A program made the translations under genes and the position numbers. A stretch of DNA of 12,355 bases from positions 1 to 12,355 of the forward strand of contig MCBC01000013.1 in NCBI GenBank assembly GCA_001723855.1, given 5' to 3'. Below the pieces are notes generated by a model, which saw only the letters and a list, made by a program, of their open reading frames with translations, did no database searches and was not told the DNA's origin. This DNA is from Candidatus Altarchaeales archaeon WOR_SM1_86-2 (GTDB lineage Archaea > Altiarchaeota > Altiarchaeia > IMC4 > MCBC01). This document shows, in pieces, positions 6,009 to 12,137 of the stretch (within the stretch, counting starts at the first letter, position 1; the number at the start of each line of letters is the position of its first letter).

Positions 6009-6209
6009 CTATTTCCGTTTCACCGTCATTGGCAGAACTCCCTTCTCAAATTCAATTTTTGCTATGTCGATCGGCTTTATGATCCCCGATGATTTTTTTA
6101 ATTCCTTAAAATTTTTATCCGTTTCACTGAGTAATATTGGCGCACCCATTTTAATCTGCAATGCTCTTGCCCCTATCAACCGCGCGATCTCAAATTTCGT
6201 GTAATCCAA
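6009..6209 (-). CDS. rpoK: DNA-directed RNA polymerase subunit K (Rpb6/omega homologue)
   Basis: This 66-residue protein carries the core RpoK motif KFEIARLIGARALQIKMGAP, which clamps the assembled polymerase as Rpb6 and bacterial omega do. The C-terminal strand and tail (PIDIAKIEFEKGVLPMTVKRK) complete the family's usual length. The start is a TTG at 6209, 3 bp after the rpoN stop, and there is no clear Shine-Dalgarno sequence, so translation is probably coupled to rpoN. The rpoN-rpoK pairing is widespread in archaea. The 3' end meets the ferredoxin gene tail-to-tail with no spacer. Confidence 0.95.
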   Translation of the reverse strand: MDYTKFEIARLIGARALQIKMGAPILLSETDKNFKELKKSSGIIKPIDIAKIEFEKGVLPMTVKRK

Positions 6210-6212
6210 TTT

Positions 6213-6407
6213 TTACAATTTAAACTGTATGATTTCATCTATCACATCACAATGAGCCAAGAACATCCTCCTGCAGCAATATCTTTCATATCCGAGCGAA
6301 TCGAGAATGTCCTTTGGGCTTTCTCCCCTGCTTACCCCCCCATTATACCCTTCCCAGTCTTGAGCGATTGGTTTTCCGCAGGTAAAACACCTTATTGGGA
6401 TGATCAT
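6213..6407 (-). CDS. rpoN: DNA-directed RNA polymerase subunit N (Rpb10 homologue)
   Basis: This 64-residue protein is the zinc-bundle subunit that helps join the Rpo3/Rpo11 platform to the large subunits. It begins MIIPIRCFTCGKPI (C7, C10) and carries the second half of the zinc site in YERYCCRRM (C44, C45), all as in Rpb10. The length matches the family. It lies 55 bp downstream of tRNA-Ile on the same strand and directly upstream of rpoK. AT-rich DNA between the tRNA and rpoN contains both oligo-T runs and TATA-like stretches, so rpoN-rpoK probably has its own promoter. Confidence 0.96.
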   Translation of the reverse strand: MIIPIRCFTCGKPIAQDWEGYNGGVSRGESPKDILDSLGYERYCCRRMFLAHCDVIDEIIQFKL

Positions 6408-6440
6408 TTTATTTGATATTTAATATTATTTTAAAACTTA

Positions 6441-6458
6441 AAATAAAAACTAAAAATT
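6441..6458 (-). terminator. Oligo-T tracts after tRNA-Ile
   Basis: On the minus strand the tRNA is followed within about 10 nt by two T5 runs (6452-6456 and 6445-6449) in AT-rich DNA, typical of archaeal intrinsic termination. Their role is inferred. Confidence 0.4.
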
Positions 6459-6462
6459 ATGA

Positions 6463-6537
6463 TGGGCCCGCTGAGATTTGAACTCAGGACCTTTCGATTA
6501 TCAGTCGAACGCTCTAACCATGCTGAGCCACGGGCCC
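6463..6537 (-). tRNA. tRNA-Ile (anticodon GAU)
   Basis: This is a complete 75-nt cloverleaf without intron. The acceptor stem is GGGCCCG/CGGGCCC with discriminator A. The D stem is GCTC/GAGC, the anticodon stem TTCGA/TCGAA with loop CTGATAA (anticodon GAT at 6502-6500), the variable region 5 nt (AGGTC), and the T stem CTGAG/CTCAG with loop TTCAAAT. The 3' CCA is not encoded. It diverges from the fused kinase gene. A TATA-like box (TTTATATAATC, about 6577-6588) lies about 45 bp upstream. Confidence 0.97.
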
Positions 6538-6595
6538 ACAATAATCTTTCGTCCACGGTTATTTATTTAATTAGTAATGATTATATAAAGTAAAA
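6538..6595. promoter_or_regulatory. 58-bp divergent promoter region (tRNA-Ile / fused isoprenoid gene)
   Basis: On the minus strand TTTATATAATC (about 6577-6588) is well placed to start tRNA transcription near 6558. On the plus strand TTATTTATTTAA (about 6560-6571) would give a nearly leaderless mRNA at the ATG 6596. The two boxes lie next to each other, so initiation in the two directions may compete. Confidence 0.45.
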
Positions 6596-8440
6596 ATGTC
6601 AAATATTTTGATCAAATTGGGGGGAAGCGTGATAACTGATAAGTACGGGGAGTGCAGGGTAAATGAAGATAATATAGAAAGAATCTGTAAGTTAATTTCA
6701 AGATTTAAGGCGAATAATCCGGACAGCGACCTCATTATTGTCCACGGTGCCGGTTCTTATGCGCACCCGATTATGGCAAAAGCTGAAGAAACCAGGGATT
6801 TAGAGTATGGGGATCTGATTAAGGTCAGGCAGCAGATGAGCCGCCTGCAGAGTATTATCCAGAAAGCTTTAGAGAAGGAAAATCTGAGCGTTGCGCCAGA
6901 AACCCTGCCCCTTTATCTTGAACCCAGGGGTTGGAAATACATGGTTGATGACTGGAAAAAATTATCCTCTATGGGGAAGGTACCTCTCTTACACGGGAAT
7001 CTTGTATTGACCGACGATGGCGGGGAAAAGATTGTAAAGATATCGGGGGATGATTTAATAAAGCAAATCGGGTTCAGATGGAAAATACCGATGATTGTTA
7101 TAGCTTCAAAACACCCTGTTTGCAGCAAAGACCCGGACAAGTTCCCGGATGCAAAGCCGATCAAAGATGTTACTCCCGCGGTATTTGAATCCATACGTGA
7201 TAATTTAACAATGCCAGGATACAGAGACACAACCGGGGCGATGCTGAGAAAGCTGGAGGTTTTAAAAGAATTGTCAAGAGCGGGTGCAAGCGCATATATC
7301 GTAACCCTCAAGGGCTTTGAAAATATTTTTTCTGATCCGGAAGCGGTGCTTGAGTCCGGAGAGGGGACGCGTATTATCATGTTCCCTGAGCTCCATAAAT
7401 TTAACTTCAGCACCGAAGGATTTATCTACTTCCTGGAAGAGGTTTTGGATGATAATTACATTACGGAGTTTCTAAAAGAGGGTGGGGGGCATGGTATATT
7501 AAAGAAGATATCAAGAGAGTTTAAATCTTCATGCATAGAATATCCAAAAAGGGGGGGCAAAGCACTGAGACCATTGATCCTGATTGCTTCTTATAGGGCG
7601 GTATCGGATAAAGAAAGCGGTAATCTAAGCCATGTCCTTCCGGCAATGGCTGCTGTAGAGTTCTTACATAATTTCTCATTGGTTCATGACGACCTTATGG
7701 ATGATGATGAGTTCAGGAGGGGACTTCCAGCACTGCATAAAATCTATGGCGAGGATATAGCGATACTCTCCGGGGACATTCTGTTGACCAAAGTTGTGGA
7801 CGCCATTCTAAAGTTAGATGTAGAACCTGAGAGGAAGGAATTGATATTGAATAAAATAACGAGAACCCTCACGGATTTAAGTGTGGGGCAGAGTATTGAT
7901 ATAGGCTTTGAACGGGAGTGGGATGTCAGTATCGGCGATTATATTGCGATGATCACGGGAAAAACCGCCAGATTATTTGAAACATGTGCAGAAGTTGGTG
8001 CTATTTTGGGCAACGGCTCAGAAAGTGAAATTAAAGCGCTCAGGGATTATGGTTTAGCCCTGGGCGTGGGTTTTCAGATGATAGATGATATTTTGGGCTT
8101 GATTGGAGACCCTGAAATGACAGGTAAGCCCGTTGGCTCTGATGTCCAGGAAAGGAAGAAAACCTACCCCATCATTTATGCCCTCTCTAAATTGGATGAT
8201 AAAACAAAAAATGAAATTTTCAGAACCCTTTACATAGAGTATGCGGACAAGGATGTGCCTCAAGAGAAACTGGATGAAATAACGGAGTTAATTGAAAATA
8301 CCGGGGCGATTAAAGAAACAAAGAAGGCAGCAAAAGAGTATATAGGGGAGGCGAAGGATGCGCTGAAGGTATTGAAAGAAAGTACCGCCAGGAAGGTATT
8401 GGAGCAAACGGCTGATTCTGCATACTACCGGCTTATATAA
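6596..8440 (+). CDS. Fusion: isopentenyl phosphate kinase + geranylgeranyl-diphosphate-synthase-type prenyltransferase
   Basis: One uninterrupted 614-codon frame encodes two complete enzymes. Residues 1 to about 262 are isopentenyl phosphate kinase (amino-acid kinase fold): LIKLGGSVITDK at the N-terminus, VHGAGSYAHP with the probable catalytic H57, KISGDDL (148-154), and DTTGAM (211-216). It makes IPP from isopentenyl phosphate. Residues about 271-614 are a trans-prenyltransferase: GGKALRP (320-326), first Asp-rich motif DDLMDDD (365-371), second motif DDILG (497-501), and K511 and K521-K522 before T523. Phe360, five residues before the first motif, matches archaeal type-I enzymes that stop at about C20. 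The product should feed ether lipids. The two genes are often neighbours in archaea; fusion is unusual. An internal ATG at 7379 could also start the second half. Confidence 0.93.
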   Translation: MSNILIKLGGSVITDKYGECRVNEDNIERICKLISRFKANNPDSDLIIVHGAGSYAHPIMAKAEETRDLEYGDLIKVRQQMSRLQSIIQKALEKENLSVAPETLPLYLEPRGWKYMVDDWKKLSSMGKVPLLHGNLVLTDDGGEKIVKISGDDLIKQIGFRWKIPMIVIASKHPVCSKDPDKFPDAKPIKDVTPAVFESIRDNLTMPGYRDTTGAMLRKLEVLKELSRAGASAYIVTLKGFENIFSDPEAVLESGEGTRIIMFPELHKFNFSTEGFIYFLEEVLDDNYITEFLKEGGGHGILKKISREFKSSCIEYPKRGGKALRPLILIASYRAVSDKESGNLSHVLPAMAAVEFLHNFSLVHDDLMDDDEFRRGLPALHKIYGEDIAILSGDILLTKVVDAILKLDVEPERKELILNKITRTLTDLSVGQSIDIGFEREWDVSIGDYIAMITGKTARLFETCAEVGAILGNGSESEIKALRDYGLALGVGFQMIDDILGLIGDPEMTGKPVGSDVQERKKTYPIIYALSKLDDKTKNEIFRTLYIEYADKDVPQEKLDEITELIENTGAIKETKKAAKEYIGEAKDALKVLKESTARKVLEQTADSAYYRLI

Positions 8441-8518
8441 TTTCCGATAGAAATATAGAAATCAAACAATACGACTATATTTGTATTTAGAAGCAAAGGA
8501 TAACAGTTTGTATTATAA

Positions 8519-8531
8519 TAAAAAAGAAAAA
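8519..8531 (-). terminator. Oligo-T terminator of the structured RNA
   Basis: Directly after the closing helix of the candidate RNA, the minus strand reads T5-C-T6. This is a strong archaeal-type termination signal and helps set both strand and 3' end. Confidence 0.55.
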
Positions 8532-8532
8532 G

Positions 8533-8828
8533 GATATGCTAAAGGGTCAAGCAGGGCGAACCACAGTGCATTATGCAGAGCACCGAAGCGCAAAGCACTC
8601 GCGACCCGAAGGTTTTGATTCATGCACCATCCACATCGAAACCCCACGGACAATTAATCAACCGAAGCTGACTAACCGCTTAGAGGCGAATTCTCCAGCA
8701 CACTCCACCACCCAATGGGCGCCTCACACCAGACCACCGAAGTGATTTGCTGCAAAACCGGTATGCGTCCCTATTACACACCGATGAAGTGTCTGTTCAA
8801 TGGGTTGCTTGAATTCCCCACATATCTA
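8533..8828 (-). ncRNA. Unassigned structured non-coding RNA, about 295 nt
   Basis: The segment is visibly richer in GC than its surroundings. A closing helix pairs 8533-8538 with 8821-8826 and 8547-8553 with 8806-8812. Read on the minus strand, four hairpins end in UUCG loops: 8650-8679 (13 pairs including G-U), 8733-8746 (5 pairs), 8580-8591 (4 pairs, inside the outer stem 8565-8569/8595-8599) and 8604-8613 (3 pairs). A further stem is 8683-8688/8720-8725, and a short hairpin is 8778-8792. A TATA-like box (8851-8862) and an oligo-T run (8519-8531) flank it at the right distances. I looked for the RNase P core (GAAAGTCC, ACAGAAA) and the SRP GGAAGG loop and found neither on either strand. The size fits those RNAs, so a divergent form is possible. 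Function unknown. Confidence 0.66.
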
Positions 8829-8850
8829 TAAGGATATATTAAACATTCAA

Positions 8851-8862
8851 GTATAAAAAACC
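8851..8862 (-). promoter_or_regulatory. TATA-like box for the structured RNA
   Basis: The minus strand reads GGTTTTTTATAC here, about 25 bp before the predicted 5' end near 8828-8831. A perfect 12-bp palindrome (GCATAATTATGC, 8896-8907), between two ATGCAT-containing repeats (about 8881-8891 and 8901-8910), lies about 35 bp further upstream and could be a regulator site. Confidence 0.45.
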
Positions 8863-8976
8863 GGAAGTTATATTCATCGATAATATGCATCCCAGGCATA
8901 ATTATGCATCAGGGTAATTTTTGGATTTACTTTTTAACCCGTTTATTATAGAATTTACATATAAAATTTTAACCGT

Positions 8977-9090
8977 TTATTTTTTTGGAGCGATCTTTGT
9001 TTCCTTCACAAAAGACCATTTTCTGTGTCGGAATTCCTCGATTAAGGTTCTCGCAGACCGGCACAGCATGCAGTAACCTGTGCTAGAAAT
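8977..9090 (-). pseudogene. Small CxxC reading frame, decayed gene or mini-protein
   Basis: An open frame ends at TAA 8979-8977. It reads ISTGYCMLCRSARTLIEEFR and then about 17 more residues (HRKWSFVKE and a Lys-rich end). GYCMLCR resembles the start of small zinc-ribbon proteins. There is no ATG before the CxxC motif: the frame opens after TGA 9096-9094, leaving only an ATT, and the first ATG (9069) falls between the two cysteines. This suggests a 5' frameshift or decay, or a missed non-canonical start. An inverted repeat GCACAG/CTGTGC (9061-9066, 9078-9083) overlaps it. I cannot name a function. Confidence 0.27.
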
Positions 9091-9151
9091 CCTTCATCAT
9101 TTGAAACAGAAAAATAATTCTCAAAATTTTTATTTTTATTAACTTTAAACT

Positions 9152-9185
9152 CCAATATATAATCATTTACAAATTTGAATATTGG
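9152..9185. promoter_or_regulatory. Promoter and inverted-repeat operator candidate of the ArsR-type gene
   Basis: CCAATAT (9152-9158) and ATATTGG (9179-9185) form a 7-bp inverted repeat around an AT-rich core. The left arm overlaps a TATA-like box (AATATATAAT, 9154-9163), and the right arm covers the expected transcription start about 20 bp before the ATG. ArsR-family proteins commonly bind such sites in their own promoters. Confidence 0.45.
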
Positions 9186-9205
9186 GATAATACACGTATA
9201 ATGTG

Positions 9206-9532
9206 ATGGAAAGCGAAGTTAAGATTTTAAAGGCGTTGGCGGATGAGACGAGGCTTACCATAGTGGAAGTTTTAAAGGGCGGTAAAGAGAAATGCGTCTA
9301 TGAAATCATCCCGGTAACAGGCAAGTCCCAGCCAACGGTCTCGCAGCATTTGAAGATCTTAAGAGAGGCAGGCATACTCAAATTCAGAAAGGGGCCTTTA
9401 AAAGAGCCGGGCACACTCAAATTCAAAAAAGGAGTCAAAGAAGAGGAAAAATACTGCTACTATTACAGCCTCAAAGATGAAAAAATCTTTGAACTGATAA
9501 AGGATTTAAAGGAAATTGCAGAAAGAGTTTAG
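9206..9532 (+). CDS. ArsR-family winged-helix transcriptional regulator
   Basis: The product is 108 residues from the ATG at 9206 (a GTG codon lies directly before it). The fold is typical: the first helices carry KILKALADETRLTIVEVL, the recognition helix is SQPTVSQHLKILREAGIL, then comes the wing and a C-terminal dimer helix (IFELIKDLKEIAERV). The wing is lengthened by a tandem duplication: GILKFRKGPLKEP is followed by the similar GTLKFKKGVKEEE, a 39-bp repeat. The metal motif of classical ArsR (ELCVCD) is reduced to EKCVYE with one cysteine, and one more cysteine lies in the wing (KYCYYY), so the ligand cannot be predicted. The nearest genes are the unassigned RNA upstream and the convergent Mo/W operon; no regulated partner is obvious. 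Confidence 0.9.
   Translation: MESEVKILKALADETRLTIVEVLKGGKEKCVYEIIPVTGKSQPTVSQHLKILREAGILKFRKGPLKEPGTLKFKKGVKEEEKYCYYYSLKDEKIFELIKDLKEIAERV
9371..9448 (+). repeat. 39-bp tandem duplication inside the ArsR-family gene
   Basis: Unit 1 (9371-9409) and unit 2 (9410-9448) begin GGCATACTCAAATTCAGAAA and GGCACACTCAAATTCAAAAA. Both encode 13 residues in frame and are most alike in their first 20 bases. The duplication doubles the beta-wing. Confidence 0.75.
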
Positions 9533-9569
9533 TTTTGCTAATAGATTTTAAATTTACTGAGGGCCTGTT

Positions 9570-9686
9570 TTGAAAAAATCGGGAATTACTTACAAATTAA
9601 CTGCTCATGAAACACCCTCGGAAGCGTTCACAAGAAAACCACAAGAGCATATTCTCCATGCTGTAATAAAATTATTTGAGCGGTAA
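9570..9686 (+). other. Possible 38-codon gene fragment after the ArsR-family gene
   Basis: A frame from TTG 9570 to TAA 9684-9686 reads LKKSGITYKLTAHETPSEAF, then a short tail ending AVIKLFER. The opening faintly recalls the YbaK/ProX-type deacylase start (xYKLxEHE), but the rest does not fit and it is far too short. It could be a broken gene cotranscribed with the regulator, or chance. The remainder of 9533-9769 is AT-rich and holds a run of seven G at about 9714-9720; nothing else is evident. Confidence 0.2.
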
Positions 9687-9769
9687 TTAATATTAAAAGA
9701 TCCAATAAAACCAGGGGGGGAATTAAATCAGGAAATCACAAATTCATTTTGCAAAAGATTATATTCTTT

Positions 9770-10969
9770 TTAAAAAAATAAATTCACATCAACAAAGTCT
9801 CCCTTATGAAGGTCTGTTTTAGTGATCACATAACCATCAGAAACAAGTGACCTCGGAGACGATGCAACAACAGAAACATTGTACGGTTCATTTCTTCTGA
9901 AAATATTTAGCGGAGAACCCTCGCATCCCATGGGAATTGCTTTTCCGTTTTTTATCTGAACGAATACAACATAATCAAATCCTGGAGTGAGAATATTAAT
10001 GTTCTCAGCAATCGGATATTTTCTTGTGGGTCTCGGAGGCGCTCCGAAGAATCTTCTTAAATTTAATTCGATTGCGATAAATGCTCCGGAGGGTTTCCCG
10101 GGCAGCCCGAAAATTAATTTTTTATTTATTATTCCAACGGCAAGCGGCTTCCCTGGACGAGTGTTCACTTTATGCATCACCACTTCTCCCAATTCGGAAA
10201 TCGCATCTATGACATAATCCTTTTCCCCTACGGAAACCCCACCGGACGTAACCGCCATATCATACTCTGTGCTCTCAATAATCTTTTTCTTTACCTGTTC
10301 AAAATCATCGGGAACGGTGCCGATAAATGCGGGGTCGCAGTTAAATTCTTTTAAAAAAGCCATAATCATTGGCGAGTTTGTATCTCTTATTAAACCGCTG
10401 CATATTTCATTCCCGTTGGAAAATACTGCCACCCTGAATTTTTTATAAACAGAAATTTCAGATACACAAAGACCTGAGAGTACCGTTATATCCTGTGCTC
10501 TTATTTTATGTCCCTTTTTTAGTATAATCTCTCCTTTTTTATAATCCGTCCCGGCGAAAATAACATATTTTCCTTCTTTCAAGGGAATTCCATAAAGGAG
10601 ATTATCATCCTCTATTTTTGAATCCTCCACCCTGAGAACGGCATCAGAGCCCTCCGGAAGATAAGCGCCAGTTGCAATTCCCATCGCTTCTCCTTTTTTT
10701 ATTCCATATTCTTCTTTATCGCCTGCATAGATGCTGCCTGCTATCTTTAAAGGATAGGAATTGGTATCTTCCGACCTTACAGCAAACCCGTCCATTGTGG
10801 CAGTGTCCCTTAAAGGGGATTCGTATTTAGATATCAGGGGCTCTGCGAGTTCCCTGCCCAGAGAATCCACAACTTTTACCTTTTCAATTTCTCTTTTGAA
10901 GTAGAATTTCTCCCTTAATTGATCCATAAATTTACTGGATTCTCGAAGGGATATATTTTTTCTTTCCAT
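9770..10969 (-). CDS. moeA: Molybdopterin molybdenumtransferase MoeA
   Basis: From ATG 10969 the product is 399 residues, the usual MoeA length. MoeA inserts molybdate or tungstate into adenylylated molybdopterin to finish the cofactor. Motifs run in order: TATMDGFAV (56-64), an AGTDYKKGE loop (139-147), TSGGVSVGEKDY (241-252), RPGKPLA (271-277) and GLPGKPSGA (288-296), then a beta-barrel C-terminal domain. The frame is open 25 codons further, to ATG 11044, but that extension is basic and unlike the family. A TATA-like box (TTTTATAAAAA, about 11061-11071) between this gene and the ATPase may give it its own promoter. The motif usually read as STGDE is SNGNE here (184-188), with the Glu kept. 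Confidence 0.95.
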   Translation of the reverse strand: MERKNISLRESSKFMDQLREKFYFKREIEKVKVVDSLGRELAEPLISKYESPLRDTATMDGFAVRSEDTNSYPLKIAGSIYAGDKEEYGIKKGEAMGIATGAYLPEGSDAVLRVEDSKIEDDNLLYGIPLKEGKYVIFAGTDYKKGEIILKKGHKIRAQDITVLSGLCVSEISVYKKFRVAVFSNGNEICSGLIRDTNSPMIMAFLKEFNCDPAFIGTVPDDFEQVKKKIIESTEYDMAVTSGGVSVGEKDYVIDAISELGEVVMHKVNTRPGKPLAVGIINKKLIFGLPGKPSGAFIAIELNLRRFFGAPPRPTRKYPIAENINILTPGFDYVVFVQIKNGKAIPMGCEGSPLNIFRRNEPYNVSVVASSPRSLVSDGYVITKTDLHKGDFVDVNLFF

Positions 10970-11084
10970 TTTATTTTTTCTCTGTTGTTTTTGCCTTATC
11001 AACATTATCCATCGGGCTCTTATCTTCCGGGAACTTTCGGGCATCAGGTTCTTTTTACATCATTTTTTATAAAATAAATTAAAA

Positions 11085-12137
11085 TTAAAATAAATGCACA
11101 TCCATCGATTTGAATATAACGTAAACCTCATCACCTTCGCTTAATTCTTTTTCAAGGTATGCCCTGCGAGTTAAGAGCACGGATAACGGGATACCTACAT
11201 CAACCACCGCTTTGATTAAAATACCTTTGTCCAGGGCTTCAGTGATACGACCCTTCAACATGTTCATGTCCGCATAACATTTACACACGTCCTTTGACAG
11301 AACTATATCCTCCGGGCGGATGGAAATGTAAGTACTTCCTTCCTTTTTTGTTGTGGTAGAGATATCAGTAATCATTCCATTGATTCTAACCATGGATACT
11401 TCATCCCCAATTTTCGATGTGCCCTTGAATAAATTATCCGCTCCCACGAATTCTGCCACAATCCTTGATTTCGGTTTTCTAAAGACTTCGTCCGGGGGCC
11501 CGATCTGCACAATCTCTCCTTTATTCATAACCCCTATCCTGTCCCCCAATGATATTGCTTCTTCAAAGTTGTGGGTTACATGGATTGTTGTGACTTTAAG
11601 CTCCCTATGGATTCTCTTCAACTCTATCCAGAGTGCCTGCTGTGTCTTTGGATCGAGGGCGGATAAAGGCTCATCAAGCAGCAGTAACGTAGGTTTAACT
11701 GCCAATGCGCGAGCGATCGCGACCCTCTGTCCTTCACCCCCGCTTAAAGTTGAGGGGTCGCGATGAAGTAAATTTTCTATCTCCAGCAGGTCTAACATTT
11801 CCTTTAATCTTTGATCAATCTCAGCCTTTGAATACTTTTTGATCTTCATCCCGAACTCTATGTTTTCTTTAACCGTTAAAAACGGGAATAAAGCATAGTC
11901 CTGAGGAACATAACTCACCCCCCTCTCCTCGGGCGTTAACATTGTTGCATCCCTGCCATTTATCCATATCTGCCCAACTTTAGGGTTGTGAAGTCCGGCG
12001 ATACATTCAATCAGTACGGTCTTTCCACTGCCTGTTGGGCCAAGCAAAACGAAGTATTCCCCTTCCTGAATTTCTAAGTCTATATTTTCAAGGGAAAAAT
12101 CCCCTAAATCCTTAAAGAGATTATTAATGCGAATCAT
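11085..12137 (-). CDS. Molybdate/tungstate ABC transporter ATPase (ModC/WtpC)
   Basis: From the ATG at 12137 the ATPase is 350 residues. It has Walker A GPTGSGKT (33-40), the Q-loop VPQDY (Q79), signature LSGGEGQRVAIARAL (131 onward), Walker B LLLLDEP (151-157), D-loop SALD and switch H189. The C-terminal 110 residues form the TOBE/MOP-like domain (SIRPEDIVL) that can sense oxyanion. It powers import of molybdate or tungstate through the permease encoded just upstream. The ATG overlaps the permease stop (ATGA) and is preceded by GGGGGTGG at a good distance. A GTG at 12146 lies inside that ribosome site and is less likely. The sequence does not tell ModC from WtpC. Confidence 0.93.
   Translation of the reverse strand: MIRINNLFKDLGDFSLENIDLEIQEGEYFVLLGPTGSGKTVLIECIAGLHNPKVGQIWINGRDATMLTPEERGVSYVPQDYALFPFLTVKENIEFGMKIKKYSKAEIDQRLKEMLDLLEIENLLHRDPSTLSGGEGQRVAIARALAVKPTLLLLDEPLSALDPKTQQALWIELKRIHRELKVTTIHVTHNFEEAISLGDRIGVMNKGEIVQIGPPDEVFRKPKSRIVAEFVGADNLFKGTSKIGDEVSMVRINGMITDISTTTKKEGSTYISIRPEDIVLSKDVCKCYADMNMLKGRITEALDKGILIKAVVDVGIPLSVLLTRRAYLEKELSEGDEVYVIFKSMDVHLF

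Noticed and set aside
8536..8745. A 69-codon plus-strand frame across the structured RNA
   Set aside because: Rich in His/Thr/Arg with no motif; it follows from the GC-rich RNA hairpins and has the wrong strand for the promoter and terminator signals.
8533..8828. Assignment of the RNA as RNase P RNA or SRP RNA
   Set aside because: The size fits, but GAAAGTCC and ACAGAAA (RNase P core) and the SRP GGAAGG-type loop were not found on either strand. Left unassigned.
10970..11044. 25-codon N-terminal extension of MoeA from ATG 11044
   Set aside because: Basic, low-complexity sequence absent from the family. The ATG at 10969 fits the known start, and the TATA-like box near 11066 would place transcription start at or after that upstream ATG.
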